Assembly: GCA_965232405.1 (NCBI GenBank)
Contig: OZ246966.1
Coordinates: 1,240,001 to 1,304,000 of the forward strand
Direction: 5' to 3'
Length of the DNA: 64,000 nt
From: RCIO01 sp965232405
Lineage (GTDB): Bacteria > Pseudomonadota > Alphaproteobacteria > Rhizobiales > Rhizobiaceae
The notes beneath the pieces were generated by a model, which worked only from the letters and a program-made list of their open reading frames with translations, had not been told where the DNA came from and ran no database searches. A program made the position numbers and the translations under genes. The first letter of the stretch is position 1; each line of letters starts with the position of its first letter. Positions 36,704 through 45,948 of this stretch are shown in pieces.

Positions 36704-37153
36704 ATGGGCTCGGTCAAACTGGAACATGATATCTGGGTCTTGATCGCGGATGGCGAAAAGGCCCTTTTTCTGCGCAACGAAGGCGATTCTGAATACCCTC
36801 ACCTTCAGGTCATACGCGAATTCGAGGAAGCCAATCCGCCCACACGTGAACAAGGGACGGACAAACCGGGCCGCCTGAGCGACGGCCCCAATGCGCACAG
36901 AAGCGCAGTGGCGGATACGGACTGGCACCGAATCGCCAAGGAGCGTTTCGCCGACGAGATCGCAGAGCGGCTTTATCGCATGGCTCACCGGGGCGATTTC
37001 GAGAAAATCGTTCTCGTCGCGCCGCCAATCGTGCTGGGCGAGATGCGCCACAAGCTGCACAAGGAAGTCGCTCAGAAGGTGACTGCCGAAGTGCCGAAGA
37101 CACTGACCGGGCACCCGATCGCAAAGATCGAAAAGCTACTGCTCGCCTCGTGA
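36704..37153 (+). CDS. Host-attachment family protein
   Basis: A 149-residue cytoplasmic protein of the Host_attach family, whose name comes from a gene required for plant attachment in Agrobacterium. It begins VKLEHDIWVLIADGEKALFLRNEGD. In the middle it has GRLSDGPNAHRSAVADTDWHRIAKERFADEIAERLY and towards the end IVLVAPPIVLGEMRHKLHKEV. These are family landmarks. AAGGAG lies just before ATG 36704. The biochemical activity is unknown; members are found in many non-plant-associated bacteria too. It is convergent with the PAS-LuxR gene (4-bp gap). Confidence 0.88.
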   Translation: MGSVKLEHDIWVLIADGEKALFLRNEGDSEYPHLQVIREFEEANPPTREQGTDKPGRLSDGPNAHRSAVADTDWHRIAKERFADEIAERLYRMAHRGDFEKIVLVAPPIVLGEMRHKLHKEVAQKVTAEVPKTLTGHPIAKIEKLLLAS

Positions 37154-37157
37154 GCGG

Positions 37158-37718
37158 CTATTGCGGCATGGTGCTCAGATGTGACAGCAATTCGGCGACG
37201 TTGCCGGCGTCGTATTTCTTCAGGAGACGCGCCCTGTACGCCTCGACGGTGCGCGGTGAGATCGATAGCATTCGGGCGATCTCCTTCGATGTGCGGCCTT
37301 CGCCCAGATGCATGACAATCTGCCTCTCGCGCACAGTGAGCTGCGCCACCGGCCGGTAGTCGGAAAGGTCGGCAAAACTCCACACCGCCTTGCGCAGCGG
37401 GTCGTCGTCGGGGGTCAGGCTGTGCCCGCGCACACGGCACCAGAACAGCGAGCCGTCCTTGCGCGCCATGATGCGCTCGTCCGAATATCTGTTGTAGCGC
37501 TTGAGCGGCTCCACACCGACATTGCGGATGCGCACGAACTCTTCGATCGAGGGGTAGAGAATCGCAAAGGAGCGGTCGACCAGTTCCTTGCATTCATAGC
37601 CGAACATCGCGGCAAATGCCGGATTGCACGCGCTGATCATCCGGTTGGCCGTCATCACGATGCCAATCGGTGCATGTTGAAACGCAATAAGGTTCAGTTC
37701 GTCCCGGCCGTCGCCCAT
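37158..37718 (-). CDS. PAS-LuxR transcriptional regulator
   Basis: A 186-residue regulator. Residues about 10-120 are a PAS sensor (FQHAPIGIVMTANRMISACNPAFAAMFGYECKELVDRSF, then IMARKDGSLFWCRVRGHSL). Residues about 125-180 form a LuxR-type helix-turn-helix (LTVRERQIVMHLGEGRTSKEIARMLSISPRTVEAYRARLLKKYDAGNVAELL). It has no receiver domain, so it probably senses a small ligand or redox state by the PAS. It is divergent from the binding-protein gene of the Liv-type operon across 255 bp and may control that operon. The ATG is preceded by a TATAAAT stretch only a few bases away. Confidence 0.9.
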   Translation of the reverse strand: MGDGRDELNLIAFQHAPIGIVMTANRMISACNPAFAAMFGYECKELVDRSFAILYPSIEEFVRIRNVGVEPLKRYNRYSDERIMARKDGSLFWCRVRGHSLTPDDDPLRKAVWSFADLSDYRPVAQLTVRERQIVMHLGEGRTSKEIARMLSISPRTVEAYRARLLKKYDAGNVAELLSHLSTMPQ

Positions 37719-37973
37719 GCGTATTTATACGATATTGCAGTGAAATCCACGAGTTGCCGATAATGCCGCCAGCTTGCACCGCACCGGGAGACAATCCCGG
37801 CGGCCGCACGCTGCGGGAGGATTGCCAACATTTCCGTCCACACGACCCGGTGCACCCGGGCGCGGCGATGGCGGCTTCTCCATCCGCGAGCGAACCCTTT
37901 CAAGTGCGCCGGTCGAGCCGACGAGGCTGGCGCATGATTGGCACGTTTCGTCGAGCTTTTGGAGGAGTTGACG

Positions 37974-39176
37974 ATGAAAAAACTGTTAGCCGCGATCGCG
38001 GTAACCGGCGCCATCCTGGCCGCGCCCATGGCGGCTGCGCAGGACGGGCCGGCAAAGATCGCTCTGGTTCATGGATTGTCGGGATCGGCGTTCGAAGTGT
38101 TTTCCAAGCAGACGACGACCGGTTTCGAACTGGGCCTGGAATACGCCACCAACGGAACGATGGAGGTGAAGGGCCAGAAGATCGAGCTGATCGAGAAAGA
38201 CACCCAGTTCAAGCCGGATGTCGCACGCTCGGTTCTGGCCGAAGCCTACGGGGATGACGATGTCCTGATCGCCGTTGGCGGCACCTCCTCGGGTGTGACC
38301 ACGGCCATGCTGCCGATCGCGGAAGAATATGAGCGTATCCTGCTGGTCGAGCCGGCCGTGGCCGACTCGCTGACCGGTGCAGATTCCAACCGCTACGTGT
38401 TCAAGACCTCGCGCAATTCCTCGATGGACATGCAGGCGCAGGCGCTGGCTCTGAAGCCGGACGAGAACCTCTATGTCGCCACGCTGGCCGAGGACTACGC
38501 TTTCGGCAAGGACGGCATCGCAGCCTTCAAGGCAGCTCTGGACGGCACCGGCGCGACGATCGTCGCCGAAGAATACGTGCCGCTGAAGACCACCGACTAC
38601 ACGGCCACGATCGAGCGGCTGTTCAACGCGCTCAAGGACAAGGAAGGCCGCAAGGTCGTTCTGATCTACGTCGCCGGCTCCGGCGATCCGATGGGCGCGC
38701 TGGTCTCCGCTGAACCCGGCCGCTACGACATCGAGATCTCGACGGGCGGTCATATCCTGCCGGTTCTGCCGACCTACAAGCGCGTGCCCGGCATGGAAGG
38801 TGCCATCTACTACTACTACGAGGCCCCGAAGAACGCGGTGAACGACTGGCTGGTCAAGGAACATCAGGAGCGTTTCGGCAGCCCGCCCGACTTCTTCACG
38901 GCCGGCGGCATGGCTGCGGCAATTGCAGTGGTCACCGCGCTTGAGAATGCCGAGAGCTGGGACACCGAGACCCTAATCTCGACCATGGAAGGCATGAGCT
39001 GGGAGACGCCGAAGGGCACGATGACCTTCCGTCCGGAAGACCATCAGGCGCTGCAGTCCATGTACCACTTCAAGATCCGGGTCGACGACAATGTCGATTG
39101 GGCCATTCCGGACCTCGTGCGCGAGATCAAGCCGGAAGAGATGGACATTCCCATCGGCCGCAACAATCAGGAGTGA
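37974..39176 (+). CDS. ABC transporter periplasmic binding protein, Leu/Ile/Val type
   Basis: A 400-residue binding protein with signal peptide (MKKLLAAIAVTGAILAAPMAAAQ). The mature part has the type I periplasmic fold: PAKIALVHGLSGSAFEVFSKQTTTGFELGLEYA, IAVGGTSSGVTTAMLPIAEEY and YVATLAEDYAFGKDGIAAFKAAL. These are typical of Liv/amide/urea-type importers. Ligand unknown. GGAGGAG seven bases before ATG is a very strong ribosome-binding site. It is the first gene of the operon with two ATPases, two permeases and a hydrolase; a 108-bp spacer with a repeat and hairpin separates it from the ATPase gene. Confidence 0.92.
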   Translation: MKKLLAAIAVTGAILAAPMAAAQDGPAKIALVHGLSGSAFEVFSKQTTTGFELGLEYATNGTMEVKGQKIELIEKDTQFKPDVARSVLAEAYGDDDVLIAVGGTSSGVTTAMLPIAEEYERILLVEPAVADSLTGADSNRYVFKTSRNSSMDMQAQALALKPDENLYVATLAEDYAFGKDGIAAFKAALDGTGATIVAEEYVPLKTTDYTATIERLFNALKDKEGRKVVLIYVAGSGDPMGALVSAEPGRYDIEISTGGHILPVLPTYKRVPGMEGAIYYYYEAPKNAVNDWLVKEHQERFGSPPDFFTAGGMAAAIAVVTALENAESWDTETLISTMEGMSWETPKGTMTFRPEDHQALQSMYHFKIRVDDNVDWAIPDLVREIKPEEMDIPIGRNNQE

Positions 39177-39177
39177 T

Positions 39178-39244
39178 GTAGGGCATTAGGCGAATAGGGC
39201 GGTAAGGCCGTAGGACGAACTACATTTGCCATACTGCCCTATTC
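39178..39244 (+). repeat. Degenerate 8-bp tandem repeat folding into a hairpin
   Basis: Five imperfect 8-base units run from 39178 to 39217: GTAGGGCA, TTAGGCGA, ATAGGGCG, GTAAGGCC, GTAGGACG. A complementary copy, in the form GCCATACTGCCCTATTC (39228-39244), pairs with 39192-39208 at 15 of 17 positions across a 19-base loop. It sits between the binding-protein gene and the first ATPase gene. It may act as a partial terminator or a messenger-stabilising hairpin, giving more binding protein than transporter. Confidence 0.55.
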
Positions 39245-39284
39245 CCTCCTCCCCTTCCTGGAACTCTCGCGACGATCTCCGGTC

Positions 39285-40049
39285 ATGACCCCCTCGCTCC
39301 GTACCGAAAACCTGACGATCCGATTTGGCGGGCATGCCGCGGTGAACGACGTCACCTGCTCGTTTGTGCCCGGCGAACTGACCGTGATTGTCGGGCCTAA
39401 CGGGGCCGGCAAGACGACATGGTTCAATCTTGTTTCCGGCCAGTTGCGGCCGATAACCGGTCGCATCTTCAAGGGCGACGACGAGATCACCGGCCTGTCA
39501 CCCTCGGCTCGGGCGGGCATGGGCATCGGCCGGGCGTTCCAACTCACCAGCCTGTTTCCCAAACTCAGCGTCGAAGAAAATGTAAGGCTGGCGGTTCAGG
39601 CGCAGCGGCGCGCCGGCTTCCAGATTTTCCGTCGCGCAGCGGCGCTGACCGACCTGCGCGACGAGGCACGCGAATATCTGAGACAAACACGGCTCGAAGA
39701 TGTGGCCGCCTTCCCGGCAGCCGCCCTTCCCCATGGCGACCAGCGCAAGCTGGAAGTCGCCATGCTGATGGCGATGCAACCCGACATCTATATGTTTGAT
39801 GAGCCGACAGCCGGCATGTCGGTCGACGAGGCCCCGATCATTCTGGACCTCATCGCAGAGATCAAAAAAGACACGTCGAAAACGATCCTTCTGGTTGAGC
39901 ACAAGATGGATGTCGTGCGCGCGCTCGCCGACCGCATCGTTGTGCTGCACAACGGCGAACTGATAGCGGACGGCAAGCCCGAAGAGGTGATGGCGCTGCC
40001 GCTGGTGCGCGAGATCTATCTCGGCATCGGCCAGGAGGAAGCGGCATGA
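39285..40049 (+). CDS. ABC transporter ATPase, LivG type
   Basis: A 254-residue ATPase. Walker A is GPNGAGKTT (about residues 38-46). The signature appears as LPHGDQRKLEVAM (instead of LSYGQQR), and Walker B is IYMFDEPTAGMS. The H-loop is LVEHKMD. A Liv-type insertion (FQIFRRAAAL) lies between Walker A and the signature. It pairs with the LivF-type ATPase, whose gene starts 4 bp before the end of this one. Confidence 0.94.
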   Translation: MTPSLRTENLTIRFGGHAAVNDVTCSFVPGELTVIVGPNGAGKTTWFNLVSGQLRPITGRIFKGDDEITGLSPSARAGMGIGRAFQLTSLFPKLSVEENVRLAVQAQRRAGFQIFRRAAALTDLRDEAREYLRQTRLEDVAAFPAAALPHGDQRKLEVAMLMAMQPDIYMFDEPTAGMSVDEAPIILDLIAEIKKDTSKTILLVEHKMDVVRALADRIVVLHNGELIADGKPEEVMALPLVREIYLGIGQEEAA

Positions 40050-40768
40050 GCGACTTCATCCTGCGGCTCGACGATGTCCACACCGACATCGCGCAATACC
40101 AGATCCTGCATGGCATCTCGTTCGACGTGCCAGCCGGCGGCGTCCATGTGCTGCTGGGCCGCAATGGCGCGGGCAAGACAACAACGCTGCGCACGATCAT
40201 GGGCCTGTGGCGGGCACGCGCCGGCAAGATCGTGTTTCGCGGCCAGGACATAACGGCGCTACGCACGCCCGACATCGCGCGACTGGGCATCGCCTATGTG
40301 CCTGAGAATATGGGGATATTCGGCGGCCTGACAGTCGAGGAAAACATGCGCCTTGCCTCGGCGACCGGCGCATTCGACGACGAGCGGCTCAGCCGCGTCT
40401 TCGCGCTGTTTCCCGCGATGGAACAGTTCTGGACCAAACAAGCCTACGCGCTGTCTGGCGGACAGAAGCAGATGCTGGCCATCTCGCGCGCCATCATCGA
40501 GCCGCGCGACCTGATACTGATCGACGAACCGACCAAGGGGCTCGCGCCGTCGATCATCAATGCGATGATCGGGGCCTTTCAGGAGATTTCGAAAGACTCA
40601 ACCATCCTGTTGGTGGAACAGAATTTCCACTTCGCTCGCTCACTCGGGCGCGGCTCGACTGTCGTCGATGACGGTCATATCGCCTGGCACGGGGAGATGG
40701 CGGAGCTGGCGGGCGACGAGGCGCTGCAAACAAGGCTGCTCAGCCTGTCGATGGCGGAGGCAGGGTGA
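40046..40768 (+). CDS. ABC transporter ATPase, LivF type
   Basis: A 240-residue ATPase. Walker A is GRNGAGKTTTLRTIMGL, the signature is LSGGQKQMLAISRAI, Walker B is LILIDEPTKGLAPSI and the H-loop is LLVEQNFHFA. This is the shorter of the two Liv ATPases. It begins by 4-bp overlap (ATGA) with the LivG-type gene and ends by sharing bases with the LivH-type start (TGATG). Confidence 0.94.
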   Translation: MSDFILRLDDVHTDIAQYQILHGISFDVPAGGVHVLLGRNGAGKTTTLRTIMGLWRARAGKIVFRGQDITALRTPDIARLGIAYVPENMGIFGGLTVEENMRLASATGAFDDERLSRVFALFPAMEQFWTKQAYALSGGQKQMLAISRAIIEPRDLILIDEPTKGLAPSIINAMIGAFQEISKDSTILLVEQNFHFARSLGRGSTVVDDGHIAWHGEMAELAGDEALQTRLLSLSMAEAG

Positions 40769-41763
40769 TGGACGCGCTGGCAAGCACAGTATCCCGCGCT
40801 GGCGGCGTCTATCTGCTACCGGTCGTTCTGGCATTGGTTGCATTCGTTCTGATCGGCAATCCGTCGACCTGGGTGACGCTGACCGTCGCCGGCCTCGCCA
40901 TGGGCATGATGATCTTCCTCATGGCGTCCGGTCTGTCGCTGGTCTTCGGGCTTATGGACGTGCTCAATTTCGGCCATTCGGCCTTCGTGTCGTTCGGCGC
41001 TTTCATCGCAGCCTCCGCGCTGGCGGCGATGGGATCGTGGCTGACCGGCCCGAGCCCCGCGCTCAACATCATCGCCCTGCTTGCGGCGATCTGTGCGGCA
41101 ACCGCTTTCGGCGCGGCAGCCGGCTGGTTCTTCGAACGGGTGATCGTGAAGCCTGTCTACAGGGACCATCTGAGGCAGATCCTGATCACCATGGGCGCGC
41201 TGATCGTGGCCGAACAGCTACTCCTGGCAATCTGGGGCGGCGCGCCTGTGGCTGTTGCGCGGCCGGCTATCCTGGAGGGGTCGATGGTGTTCGGCACGGT
41301 CGCCATCGAGATCTACCGCGTCTTCGCGTTCTTCCTCGGCCTTGCCGTCTATGTGGCGCTCTATCTGGTGCTCAACCGCACCCGCATCGGGCTTCTGATC
41401 CGCGCCGGCGTGGAAAACCGCGAAATGGTCGAAGCGCTCGGCTTTCGCATCGACCGGCTTTTCGTCGGCGTCTTCATGGCGGGTTCGGCACTTGCGGCGA
41501 TGGGCGGCGCCATGTGGGCGGGCTATCAGGGCCTGATCACGCCCGCGCTTGGCGGCGAGATGCTGATCATCGTCTTCATCGTCGTCATCATCGGCGGGCT
41601 GGGCTCGATCGAAGGCTCGCTGCTCGGCGCGATCATGGTCGGTCTCGTTGCGAACTACGTGGCCTTCCTCATGCCCAAGCTGGCACTGGCCTCAAACATG
41701 CTGCTGATGATGGCCGTGCTTTTGTGGCGGCCATACGGGCTGAAACCGGCGATCAAGGGGTGA
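40768..41763 (+). CDS. ABC transporter permease, LivH type
   Basis: A 331-residue integral membrane protein with about eight helices. MASGLSLVFGLMDVLNFGHSAFVSFGAFI is the characteristic LivH loop and NRTRIGLLIRAGVENREMVEALGFRI is the coupling loop that contacts the ATPases. VFIVVIIGGLGSIEGSLLGAIMVGLV is the C-terminal signature. ATG 40768 with GGAGG seven bases upstream is chosen; a GTG at 40765 gives one extra residue. Confidence 0.93.
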   Translation: MDALASTVSRAGGVYLLPVVLALVAFVLIGNPSTWVTLTVAGLAMGMMIFLMASGLSLVFGLMDVLNFGHSAFVSFGAFIAASALAAMGSWLTGPSPALNIIALLAAICAATAFGAAAGWFFERVIVKPVYRDHLRQILITMGALIVAEQLLLAIWGGAPVAVARPAILEGSMVFGTVAIEIYRVFAFFLGLAVYVALYLVLNRTRIGLLIRAGVENREMVEALGFRIDRLFVGVFMAGSALAAMGGAMWAGYQGLITPALGGEMLIIVFIVVIIGGLGSIEGSLLGAIMVGLVANYVAFLMPKLALASNMLLMMAVLLWRPYGLKPAIKG

Positions 41764-41770
41764 CAGCGCG

Positions 41771-42889
41771 ATGACCAGCCAGACACTACCGGGCGAAGAA
41801 GCCTCCACCAACACTCCCGCCTCCAGGGCGCGGGTCGGCCGCATGATCGTTTACGCCGTTGTCGGAGCGATCGGGCTGGCGCTGATGTTCGCGCCGTTCC
41901 TATTTCCCGAAGTGCGAAGCCAGGAAGTGGCGGCGCGCATCTGCGTCTTCATCGTGCTTGTGGCGAGCTACGACCTATTGCTCGGCTACACCGGTATCGT
42001 GTCCTTCGCGCATACGATGTTTTTCGGGCTTGGCGCCTACGGCACGGCAATCGCGCTCAAGACGATGGGGCCGGGCTTCGACGCTATCCTTTTGGGCGGG
42101 ACTGCGGGCGTGGCCTCGGCACTGGTGCTGGCAGTACTGATCGGTCTCCTGTCGCTCAGGGTAAAGGCGATCTTCTTCGCCATGATCACGCTGGCGGCGG
42201 CCTCGGTCATGCTGGTTCTGGCCAGCCAGCTTTCGGATTTTACCGGCGGCGAGGACGGGATCACCTATCAGATCCCGCGCTTCTTCTCGCCGGCAAACAA
42301 GCTGCTTACCGACGCGGACGGCAAGGTCGTGCGCATCTTCGACGTCGCGCTGAACGGCAAGATCGCGCTCTACTATTTCGTCTTCATCGGCAGCCTGGTG
42401 CTGTTTTTGGTGATGGCGCGCATCGTGGCATCACCATTGGGCACGGTGCTGGAGGCGGTTCGGGAAAACGAGCTGCGCGCCGAGGCGATCGGATATCGCG
42501 TCGTCGTCTACCGCACGGCGATCTTTTGTATCGCGGCGGTAATCGCAGCACTCGCCGGTATCCTCAGGGCCGTGTGGCTGAAATATACCGGGCCGGAAGT
42601 GGCGCTGTCCTTCCCCATCATGATCGACATATTGCTGATGGTGGTCATAGGCGGCATGGGCACGCTGGTCGGGGCGCTGATCGGCGTCGTGATCATGAGC
42701 CTGGCGCAATACTATCTGAAGGACCTCATGCAGGTTGCGGCCGACGCGACATCATCCGTCCCACTGCTGCCCGACCTTCTGAACCCCGACCGCTGGCTGT
42801 TGTGGCTCGGCGTGCTGTTCATCCTGCTTGTCTATTTCTTCCCCGCGGGGATAGCCGGGACACTGCTCGGCAGGGGCGGCGCGAAATGA
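41771..42889 (+). CDS. ABC transporter permease, LivM type
   Basis: A 372-residue integral membrane protein. The N-terminal 25 residues are hydrophilic, followed by about nine helices. YDLLLGYTGIVSFAHTMFFGLGAYG is the LivM hallmark; VLEAVRENELRAEAIGYRVVVYRTAIFCIAAVIAALAGIL contains the coupling loop. It follows the LivH-type gene by 7 bp, and its stop overlaps the hydrolase start (ATGA). Confidence 0.94.
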   Translation: MTSQTLPGEEASTNTPASRARVGRMIVYAVVGAIGLALMFAPFLFPEVRSQEVAARICVFIVLVASYDLLLGYTGIVSFAHTMFFGLGAYGTAIALKTMGPGFDAILLGGTAGVASALVLAVLIGLLSLRVKAIFFAMITLAAASVMLVLASQLSDFTGGEDGITYQIPRFFSPANKLLTDADGKVVRIFDVALNGKIALYYFVFIGSLVLFLVMARIVASPLGTVLEAVRENELRAEAIGYRVVVYRTAIFCIAAVIAALAGILRAVWLKYTGPEVALSFPIMIDILLMVVIGGMGTLVGALIGVVIMSLAQYYLKDLMQVAADATSSVPLLPDLLNPDRWLLWLGVLFILLVYFFPAGIAGTLLGRGGAK

Positions 42890-43725
42890 CGCTGCCGCGA
42901 TCGACCTATGTTCCGGCCGCCGGGTTCGAAATACATGTCACGGAATGGGGTGAGCCGGGGCGGCCAGCCCTCGTCATGTGGCACGGGCTAGCCCGCACGG
43001 GACGCGACTTCGACGAAGCGGCGGCGGCTCTTGCCGACAGCTATTTCGTGATCTGCCCCGACACGCCGGGGCGCGGTCTCTCAAGCTGGGCCAAGGACCC
43101 TGCAAAGGACTATACCTATGCCCGCTTCGGCGATGCGGCCATCGGGCTGCTTGATCACTACGGTATTGACCGGATGCGGTGGGTCGGCACGTCGATGGGC
43201 GGGCTGATAGGCGTCACGCTTGCCGGCGGCCGGCTGAAGGACCGCATCTCGCATCTGGTCATCAACGACATCGGGCCCGACATTCCGACCAAAGGCCTTG
43301 ACCGCATCGCGCGCTATGTGGGCACCCCGCCCGTTTATGACACGATTGCCGAACTGGAGGCGTGGCTGCGGAAGAACTACGCGCCGTTCGGACCGAACAG
43401 CGACGCGTTCTGGCGGCGAATGGCCGATACGTCGGCACGGCGAACCGACGATGGCCGCGTCACCGTGCATTACGATCCCCAACTCGTGCAGTTGCTCACG
43501 CACCACGAAGCAGACCGGAACCTGTGGCCGGCATATGACGCGATCACGGCGAAGACGCTGCTGATCCGCGGCGAGCATTCGGACGTGCTTTCCGCCGCAG
43601 TGGCCACGGAAATGACCGAACGCGGGCCCAAGCCGGAACTGATCGAGTATCAGGGCATCGGCCACGCGCCAACGCTGACAACCGATGCCGAAATCAAAGT
43701 GTTGCGTGAATTCCTGGCCGGCTAG
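42886..43725 (+). CDS. Alpha/beta hydrolase at the end of the Liv-type operon
   Basis: A 279-residue hydrolase with no signal peptide. The oxyanion loop is MWHGLARTGRDFDEAA. The nucleophile elbow is GTSMGG, with Ser at about residue 103. Probable acid and base are in LLIRGEHSDVL and YQGIGHAPTL. It starts inside the LivM-type stop codon, so it is translated with the importer. This suggests it cuts the imported compound, perhaps an ester, amide or ring product, in the cytoplasm. The true substrate is unknown. It is convergent with the PBP1A gene. Confidence 0.9.
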   Translation: MTLPRSTYVPAAGFEIHVTEWGEPGRPALVMWHGLARTGRDFDEAAAALADSYFVICPDTPGRGLSSWAKDPAKDYTYARFGDAAIGLLDHYGIDRMRWVGTSMGGLIGVTLAGGRLKDRISHLVINDIGPDIPTKGLDRIARYVGTPPVYDTIAELEAWLRKNYAPFGPNSDAFWRRMADTSARRTDDGRVTVHYDPQLVQLLTHHEADRNLWPAYDAITAKTLLIRGEHSDVLSAAVATEMTERGPKPELIEYQGIGHAPTLTTDAEIKVLREFLAG

Positions 43726-43731
43726 GCCTGG

Positions 43732-45882
43732 TCAGTTTCCGAGCAGGACATCAAGGATCGACGTTACCCGGCTGCGCGGCGCAGTGCCATGCGGTTCTCC
43801 CGGCACCGATTCGGGCGGAATCGACGCCGTTCGGTCGGCAGCGATCGCGTCACCGATTTCGTCGCGCTCCGCGAATGCCGGCTGCGCGATCTGACCCGAC
43901 CATCCGGGCAATGCCGCAACCGGTACGCCCTGATGCGCGGCACTCATGAAATCGTGCCAGGCAAGTGCGGGAAGCGAGCCACCCGTTGCCTTTTTCGTCG
44001 GCGAATTGTCATCATTGCCGAACCAGACACCCGTGGTGAGATTGGCTGTGAAGCCAACGAACCAGACGTCTCGCGAACTCTGCGTCGTGCCGGTCTTGCC
44101 GGCTGCCGGCCAGCCGAAATTGGCCTTGCGGCCTGTGCCTTCCTCGACGGTGCGCGACATCATGGAATTCATCATGCCGACGACCTGCGCATTGACGACC
44201 CGCGGAATGCCGCCGGTACGCCGCTGCCAAAGCACCTCGCCGTCCGGCGTCGAGACCTTCTCGATAAAGTGGACAAACGGACGGAACCCGCCATTGGCAA
44301 ACGGCACATAGGCGGCCGTCAATTCCAGCGGTGTTACTTCCGAGGTGCCAAGCGCGATCGAGGCGTTGTTGCTGAGATCAGACTCAATGCCCATGCGATA
44401 CGCGGCTTCGATGACACTTTTTGCGCCGAACTTGCCAACAAGCCTGGCCGCGACCGAGTTCAGCGAACGCGACAAGGCAAAGGAAAGCGTGACGTCGCCG
44501 TGGTACTTGTCGTTGAAATTGGAGGGCGACCATTTGCCGATCCTGACAGGCGCATCGTGGATCATGCTTTGAGGGGTCATGCCGCGCTCAAGTGCGGCCA
44601 TGTAGACAAACGGCTTGAAGGCCGACCCCGGCTGGCGGCGCGCTTCGGTGGCGCGATCGAACTGGCTGTTGGCATAGTCGTAGCCGCCAACCATCGCCCT
44701 GACAGCACCTGTATTGTCGATGGAAATCAGGACGCCCTGACTGACATGAAGGTCCCTGCCGTTCTCGTCGATATGCCGGCGTATTGTTTGCTCGGCCACT
44801 TTCTGGAGGCGGAAGTCGAGCGTCGTCTCAACGACGACGTCGTCGGTGATCTCGCCGATCAGGCCGGGCAGTTCCTCCATCACCTTGTCGGCTACGTAGT
44901 GCTCGGCGCCGGTCCAGTATGCGGCAACGCGCGCAGCCGGTGCGCTCATGGCAGTGGTCATCTGACCGTCGTCGATCATGCCGGAATCGCGCATGGCCTG
45001 CAGAACCACCTGGGAGCGCTGTTCGGCTGCCTTGGGATCGCGGGCCGGTGAAAGGCGCGACGGCGCCTTCAACAGGCCGGCAAGAAGTGCAGCCTCAGAC
45101 AGCGAAACATCGCTGGCCGGTTTGCCGAAATAGCGGCGCGACGCTGCCTCCACGCCATAGGAGCCCGACCCGAAATAGACCCGGTTCAGGTACATTTCGA
45201 GGATCTGGTTCTTGGTATGCTTGTGCTCCAGCCACAGCGCCAGAAGCACTTCCTGAACCTTGCGCTCGATGGTGCGGTCGGGCTTCAGAAACAGGTTCTT
45301 GGCCAGCTGCTGGGTGATGGTCGAGCCGCCCTGCGAAATGCTGCCGGTTGTCAGGTTTTCGAACATGGCGCGCGCCAGCCCGATCGGGTCGATGCCGAAA
45401 TGGGAGTGAAAGCGCCGGTCCTCGATCGCGATCACCGCCTCGGGGATAAAGGGTGACATTTCGTGCAGGCCGACTGCCTCGCCGCCGGTCATGCCGCGAT
45501 TTGCAACCAGAGAGCCGTCAACGGACACGATGCGGACATTCGGCGGACGATCCGGAATTTCCCACGTCGTCATCGACGGCATTTGCGCGCCGTACCACAA
45601 CACGATGCCCGCCCCGGCGATACCCGCCCACAAACCAAGGACGAGACACCAGTAGGTTGCATTCCTGACCAGTCCAAAAAGGCCGCTGCGCGCGCGACGC
45701 CCCGAGCGGCGGCGCGGCCTGGACGACGCCTTGCGGCTGCCTGCCTTTGTCTTCTTGGCCGGACGACGCGGCGTGACAACGCGATCCGAATGGCTGACAG
45801 ACATGCCGCCGCCCTTGCGTGTGCGGCCTGGCCCTTCCAGCCTTGGTTCGATCCTCGTCCGGGAGTTCTTTCTGCGTGTCAT
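43732..45882 (-). CDS. Penicillin-binding protein 1A family, bifunctional
   Basis: A 716-residue peptidoglycan glycosyltransferase-transpeptidase. The N-terminal 50 residues are very basic and cytoplasmic, followed by one membrane helix (WCLVLGLWAGIAGAGIVLWYG). The glycosyltransferase has the catalytic Glu in IAIEDRRFHSHFGIDPIGLARA and QGGSTITQQLAKNLFL. The transpeptidase has the active Ser in RQPGSAFKPFVYMAAL, then SRSLNSVAARL (SxN) and AAGKTGTTQSSRDVWFVG (KTG). It is larger than monofunctional enzymes and lacks the OB insertion of E. coli PBP1a. It is divergent from an acyltransferase gene with a CtrA-type box between. Confidence 0.94.
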   Translation of the reverse strand: MTRRKNSRTRIEPRLEGPGRTRKGGGMSVSHSDRVVTPRRPAKKTKAGSRKASSRPRRRSGRRARSGLFGLVRNATYWCLVLGLWAGIAGAGIVLWYGAQMPSMTTWEIPDRPPNVRIVSVDGSLVANRGMTGGEAVGLHEMSPFIPEAVIAIEDRRFHSHFGIDPIGLARAMFENLTTGSISQGGSTITQQLAKNLFLKPDRTIERKVQEVLLALWLEHKHTKNQILEMYLNRVYFGSGSYGVEAASRRYFGKPASDVSLSEAALLAGLLKAPSRLSPARDPKAAEQRSQVVLQAMRDSGMIDDGQMTTAMSAPAARVAAYWTGAEHYVADKVMEELPGLIGEITDDVVVETTLDFRLQKVAEQTIRRHIDENGRDLHVSQGVLISIDNTGAVRAMVGGYDYANSQFDRATEARRQPGSAFKPFVYMAALERGMTPQSMIHDAPVRIGKWSPSNFNDKYHGDVTLSFALSRSLNSVAARLVGKFGAKSVIEAAYRMGIESDLSNNASIALGTSEVTPLELTAAYVPFANGGFRPFVHFIEKVSTPDGEVLWQRRTGGIPRVVNAQVVGMMNSMMSRTVEEGTGRKANFGWPAAGKTGTTQSSRDVWFVGFTANLTTGVWFGNDDNSPTKKATGGSLPALAWHDFMSAAHQGVPVAALPGWSGQIAQPAFAERDEIGDAIAADRTASIPPESVPGEPHGTAPRSRVTSILDVLLGN

Positions 45883-45948
45883 CTGATCCCTGTAGCGACC
45901 GACCTTCGGACGGGGCCGCTGTCCCGCGCGAACCCTAGTTTCAGCGGC

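Noticed and set aside
37939..37957. Sigma-54 promoter before the Liv-type binding protein
   Set aside because: TGGCAC is present but the -12 TTGC is missing at the right spacing.
37941..37973. Longer start of the Liv-type binding protein at 37938
   Set aside because: It would put 12 residues before the signal peptide; GGAGGAG stands before ATG 37974.
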